Source: Marasmius tenuissimus
Lineage: Eukaryota > Basidiomycota > Agaricomycetes > Agaricales > Marasmiaceae
Length of the DNA stretch: 64,000 bases
Reading direction: 5' to 3'
Assembly (NCBI GenBank): GCA_029532415.1
Contig: JAQOTA010000026.1
Span: forward strand, 62,001-126,000
Each line of letters begins with the position of its first letter. Position 1 is the stretch's first letter. Both the position numbers and the translations under genes were made by a program. Below the pieces are notes generated by a model. It searched no databases. It was given only the letters and a program-made list of their open reading frames with translations, and was not told where the DNA came from. Shown one piece after another: positions 61,629 to 64,000 of the stretch.

Positions 61629-62757
61629 GAAGCAGAGGTGTGGTCCACTGCAGAGTTTGAGGACAGGTAGAAAAGGAACAGAAGGTGGCAAAGGTGCCCA
61701 ACTTGAGTTTTAAATATGCTGATAAGCTTTCTGACAAAACGAGGCCCTCGGGCTGGCAGCTAGGTCGCAAACTGCTTCGGATTATGCCGAAGGTAGTACA
61801 GAAAGAAATGGTAAGTCGAACGGACCATCCACATTAATTCTGTATCTAAATACCCCATAAGTAGGGTTGGAATTGGTCAAGGTATAATACATGACATGAA
61901 TTAGCACTTGTCAATAAGCCTCACGCTGACACAGTGTAGAAATGGGGCTGAACATCTTCTTGAGACCATGTCCGGCAAATGCCGGACATGGTTTCAAGGA
62001 TGTATTGATTTTCTGCAGTTGCTCCAGCCTCAAAATTGAGCTGTATGTGAGTGACAGTAGTATGGGAATACTATGACCTGTATTTATGATTTATCCCGAC
62101 TTTTCTGAAACAGTCGGAACACACTTTCAGCCCAAGACCCCATTATCCCTGTTTCTACGATCTTGCGGTTGAGCCGTTCTCAGATATCTTTGTCACGACT
62201 TCCAATGCCGGTACTAAATTGACCGAAAACACTCAGAGTTATTCTATACAGTACTTTGATGCGCTCATAGATGCTCTGGACGACAATTGCTCATAGAAAG
62301 GGAACATACAATTAATTCTGACATACGACCAGTATACCTTCAGCCATCTCGGCATTTGCCGAACAGTAACCGGAAGTCATCTTGATTCGTTGCGTCTACT
62401 TCACCCCTGGTTTGAGCTATGAGTGAGTATTCTCATTCAAGATCATTCATTCTAAGTTCCAATGAGCTATTCATTCCTTCAGACAGTCATGAACTTCCTG
62501 GAATTGAGAAACCACGGGGAAGCCCAAGCGCCCTTGAGAGGTCAGCTCCAGCAGTTCCACCAAACAACATTCAAACTCTGGTCTGTTGAAACCAGAAATA
62601 TGTTCAGTGGTGTAATAAGATCCCGAAATGTGATTCATACGCACATAGGCCGTACCTCTGTTTGCGTCCAAAACCGACACATTGGTTGGATGACTAGCTT
62701 CTAGAATCTAGAGGTGGGTCAACGTAATTTGCTACCTTATTATCCCAAACGCTCATC
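61629..62757. other. Intergenic
   Basis: No gene recognised. Contains the palindrome at 61966-61991. Confidence 0.35.
61966..61991. repeat. Perfect 12-bp inverted repeat with 2-nt centre
   Basis: CCATGTCCGGCA, AA, TGCCGGACATGG. Flanks extend the symmetry imperfectly (CTTGAGA versus TTTCAAG). Confidence 0.85.
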
Positions 62758-63656
62758 ATGCCCGCTCCACGCCGCTACAAAACTCAAAAAGAGAAAGAGG
62801 AGGCCACGATTGCAAAACATAACAGGTATTATGCGCGGTAGGTCCGTCCAGTCTATTGCTGTATGGCTGGTTTGCTCACAATCTCCCTTGCTTGCAGAAA
62901 CCGCGACCAGATTTTAGAGAAACGGCGAGCGAGATACTCGAGGCAGAGGTTTGTCATACCTACAATTTTAGCGACGACGCAGTTGAAATGACAACGATGA
63001 GTAGAAATATGAACCAGATGGCTCAGAAGCATGATCGAGAGGAAAGAAAACGAGCAGAGTGGGAAGCCCAACAAAAAAAGGAGTATGAGACGTACGTTGC
63101 TCTGTGTATCAGACTGGCTCAACATACTAATTTCCATCCACCAAGTAATACCCTTCTGGCACTCCGCGAGCTCGAGGAGAAAATTAACAGTGAGCTTGGA
63201 GGGTCTGGGTCCACCTATTTCGAACGCCTCTTCCGTGAATATCTTGAGTGGACCGGAACAAAGCCAAGACCACGAGAGTCTCCTCTCAAACTCCCTTTCA
63301 AAATGTTCAACTCCATGACCGATGTAGTAGCGAAGATAGGTAACGGTATCCTTAACGAGTATGGAAGTGGAATCCAATGGCGAGAGTGCCAATGACTCAC
63401 TCTACGCATCCAATACTTCACTCAGTGCGCAAACGAGCTTGAGGAACTGGAATTGGAGGCAGAGGCTGAGGAAGGAGTGGCATATGACGTTCTTGAGAGA
63501 AGGTTTGAGGAGGGAAGACTGATGTTCCAGGGCAGCACGAAGGCCTGGCTCGATCGTGAATCTTGCCGCGTATTTGTAGCTGCGTTAGACAGAGCGAGGG
63601 AGAGTGCGCCCCCTCCCGCAAAGAGTGTTGGAAAGCAACTTTTCTGGTCGGCATAG
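62758..63656 (+). pseudogene. Lys/Arg-rich hypothetical gene with one in-frame TGA
   Basis: The start MPAPRRYKTQKEKEEATIAK and HNRYYARNRDQILEKRRARYS match a basic N-terminal pattern that I recall from multicopy agaricomycete proteins (family unnamed, not checked). Introns follow YYAR, SRQ and KKEYET with sound borders. The third intron leads to NTLLALRELEEKINSELGG, FERLFREYLEWTG, LPFKMFNSMTDVVAKIGNG and IQWRECQ, then TGA (63393-63395). The same frame resumes at once as LTLRIQYFTQCANELEELEL, YDVLERRFEEGRLMFQG and ends KQLFWSA. Only this one codon breaks it; CGA is a plausible ancestor. Function unknown. Confidence 0.5.
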
Positions 63657-64000
63657 TTCAAATATACCTTTGTCAAATTCAATTTTTAGCTACTGAAAGA
63701 ATAGCTTATGGGTCATTATGAATGTACAAGCAACACAAGGGTTGGGATTTCAAGATATGAACACGGTTACACGACCACAACTACTGTCTCTAGCTACTCA
63801 TCATGTTCTCCTTCACGGCCCTCGTACTCCGAAAGATCAGGGTACCAGGGGCACATGGCATCGCGGCATCGCTCCCAAAGACAATCCACTGTGCCATATC
63901 GAGAGCTGTCGAGCGGTCCTCCCTTATTGGTGGATGGGAATACGTTAGAGCTGACAATGACTTGGATGTTGGTACTGGTGTAGTAGATAATCGCCCTGAA
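63657..64000. other. Window end, no gene seen
   Basis: Short ORFs only; could include the beginning of a gene outside the window. Confidence 0.3.

Overview
The window looks like nuclear DNA of a filamentous basidiomycete, probably an agaricomycete. Many introns are about 50 nt with GT-AG ends. The conserved genes are fungal: chitin synthase with a CHS1N-type N-terminus, GH5 exo-beta-1,3-glucanases, old yellow enzyme, a HAC1-type bZIP factor and an Mss51-like MYND protein. There is one intron-containing tRNA-Leu gene. No species assignment is possible from sequence reading alone.

Layout. 0-9 kb: a chitin synthase (minus strand, cut by the window start), a secreted class 3 lipase (plus) and a secreted GH5 beta-1,3-glucanase (minus). 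9.4-14.6 kb: remains of a kinase-like gene and a hypothetical gene, separated by a 2,860-bp non-coding DNA element with 109-bp terminal inverted repeats and TTA target duplication (10398-13257) and a 140-bp MITE with the same CACTGGG ends and TAA duplication (13356-13495). 14.8-23.2 kb: two disordered hypothetical proteins, a DJ-1/PfpI protein, a two-finger MYND/Mss51-like protein and an old yellow enzyme. 24.8-29.1 kb: copy A of a giant membrane protein of unknown function. 30.9-32.7 kb: the HAC1/XBP1-type bZIP gene and tRNA-Leu(CAG). 33.1-35.8 kb: a second GH5 glucanase with a Thr-rich tail. 37.6-43.6 kb: a hypothetical gene with an RRSRSFA motif convergent with copy B of the membrane protein. 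44-64 kb: a repeat-rich accessory zone with an inverted, decayed duplicate of the 37.6-41.4 kb block (53.5-57.3 kb), short lineage-type hypothetical genes, and two otherwise intact genes each broken by a single in-frame TGA.

Three observations stand out. (1) The bZIP gene has two overlapping reading frames that join exactly if a 41-nt Ire1-type unconventional intron (31461-31501) is removed; its ends lie in a perfect 7-bp stem with a 7-nt loop and in a canonical CTG|CAGC element. This predicts the switch of the unfolded protein response. (2) The duplicate at 53.5-57.3 kb differs from its source mainly by CpG to TpG/CpA changes, a sign of methylation- or RIP-like mutation, and the two TGA stops nearby fit the same process. 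(3) The membrane protein is a three-copy family with C-terminal tandem repeats, and one copy was duplicated together with a neighbour carrying the RRSRSFA motif.

Functionally, the left and centre hold cell wall synthesis and remodelling (chitin synthase, two glucanases), secreted hydrolysis (lipase), and the transcription factor expected to control secretory capacity. Nothing shows that they form a dedicated cluster. All family assignments come from motif recognition, without database searches.
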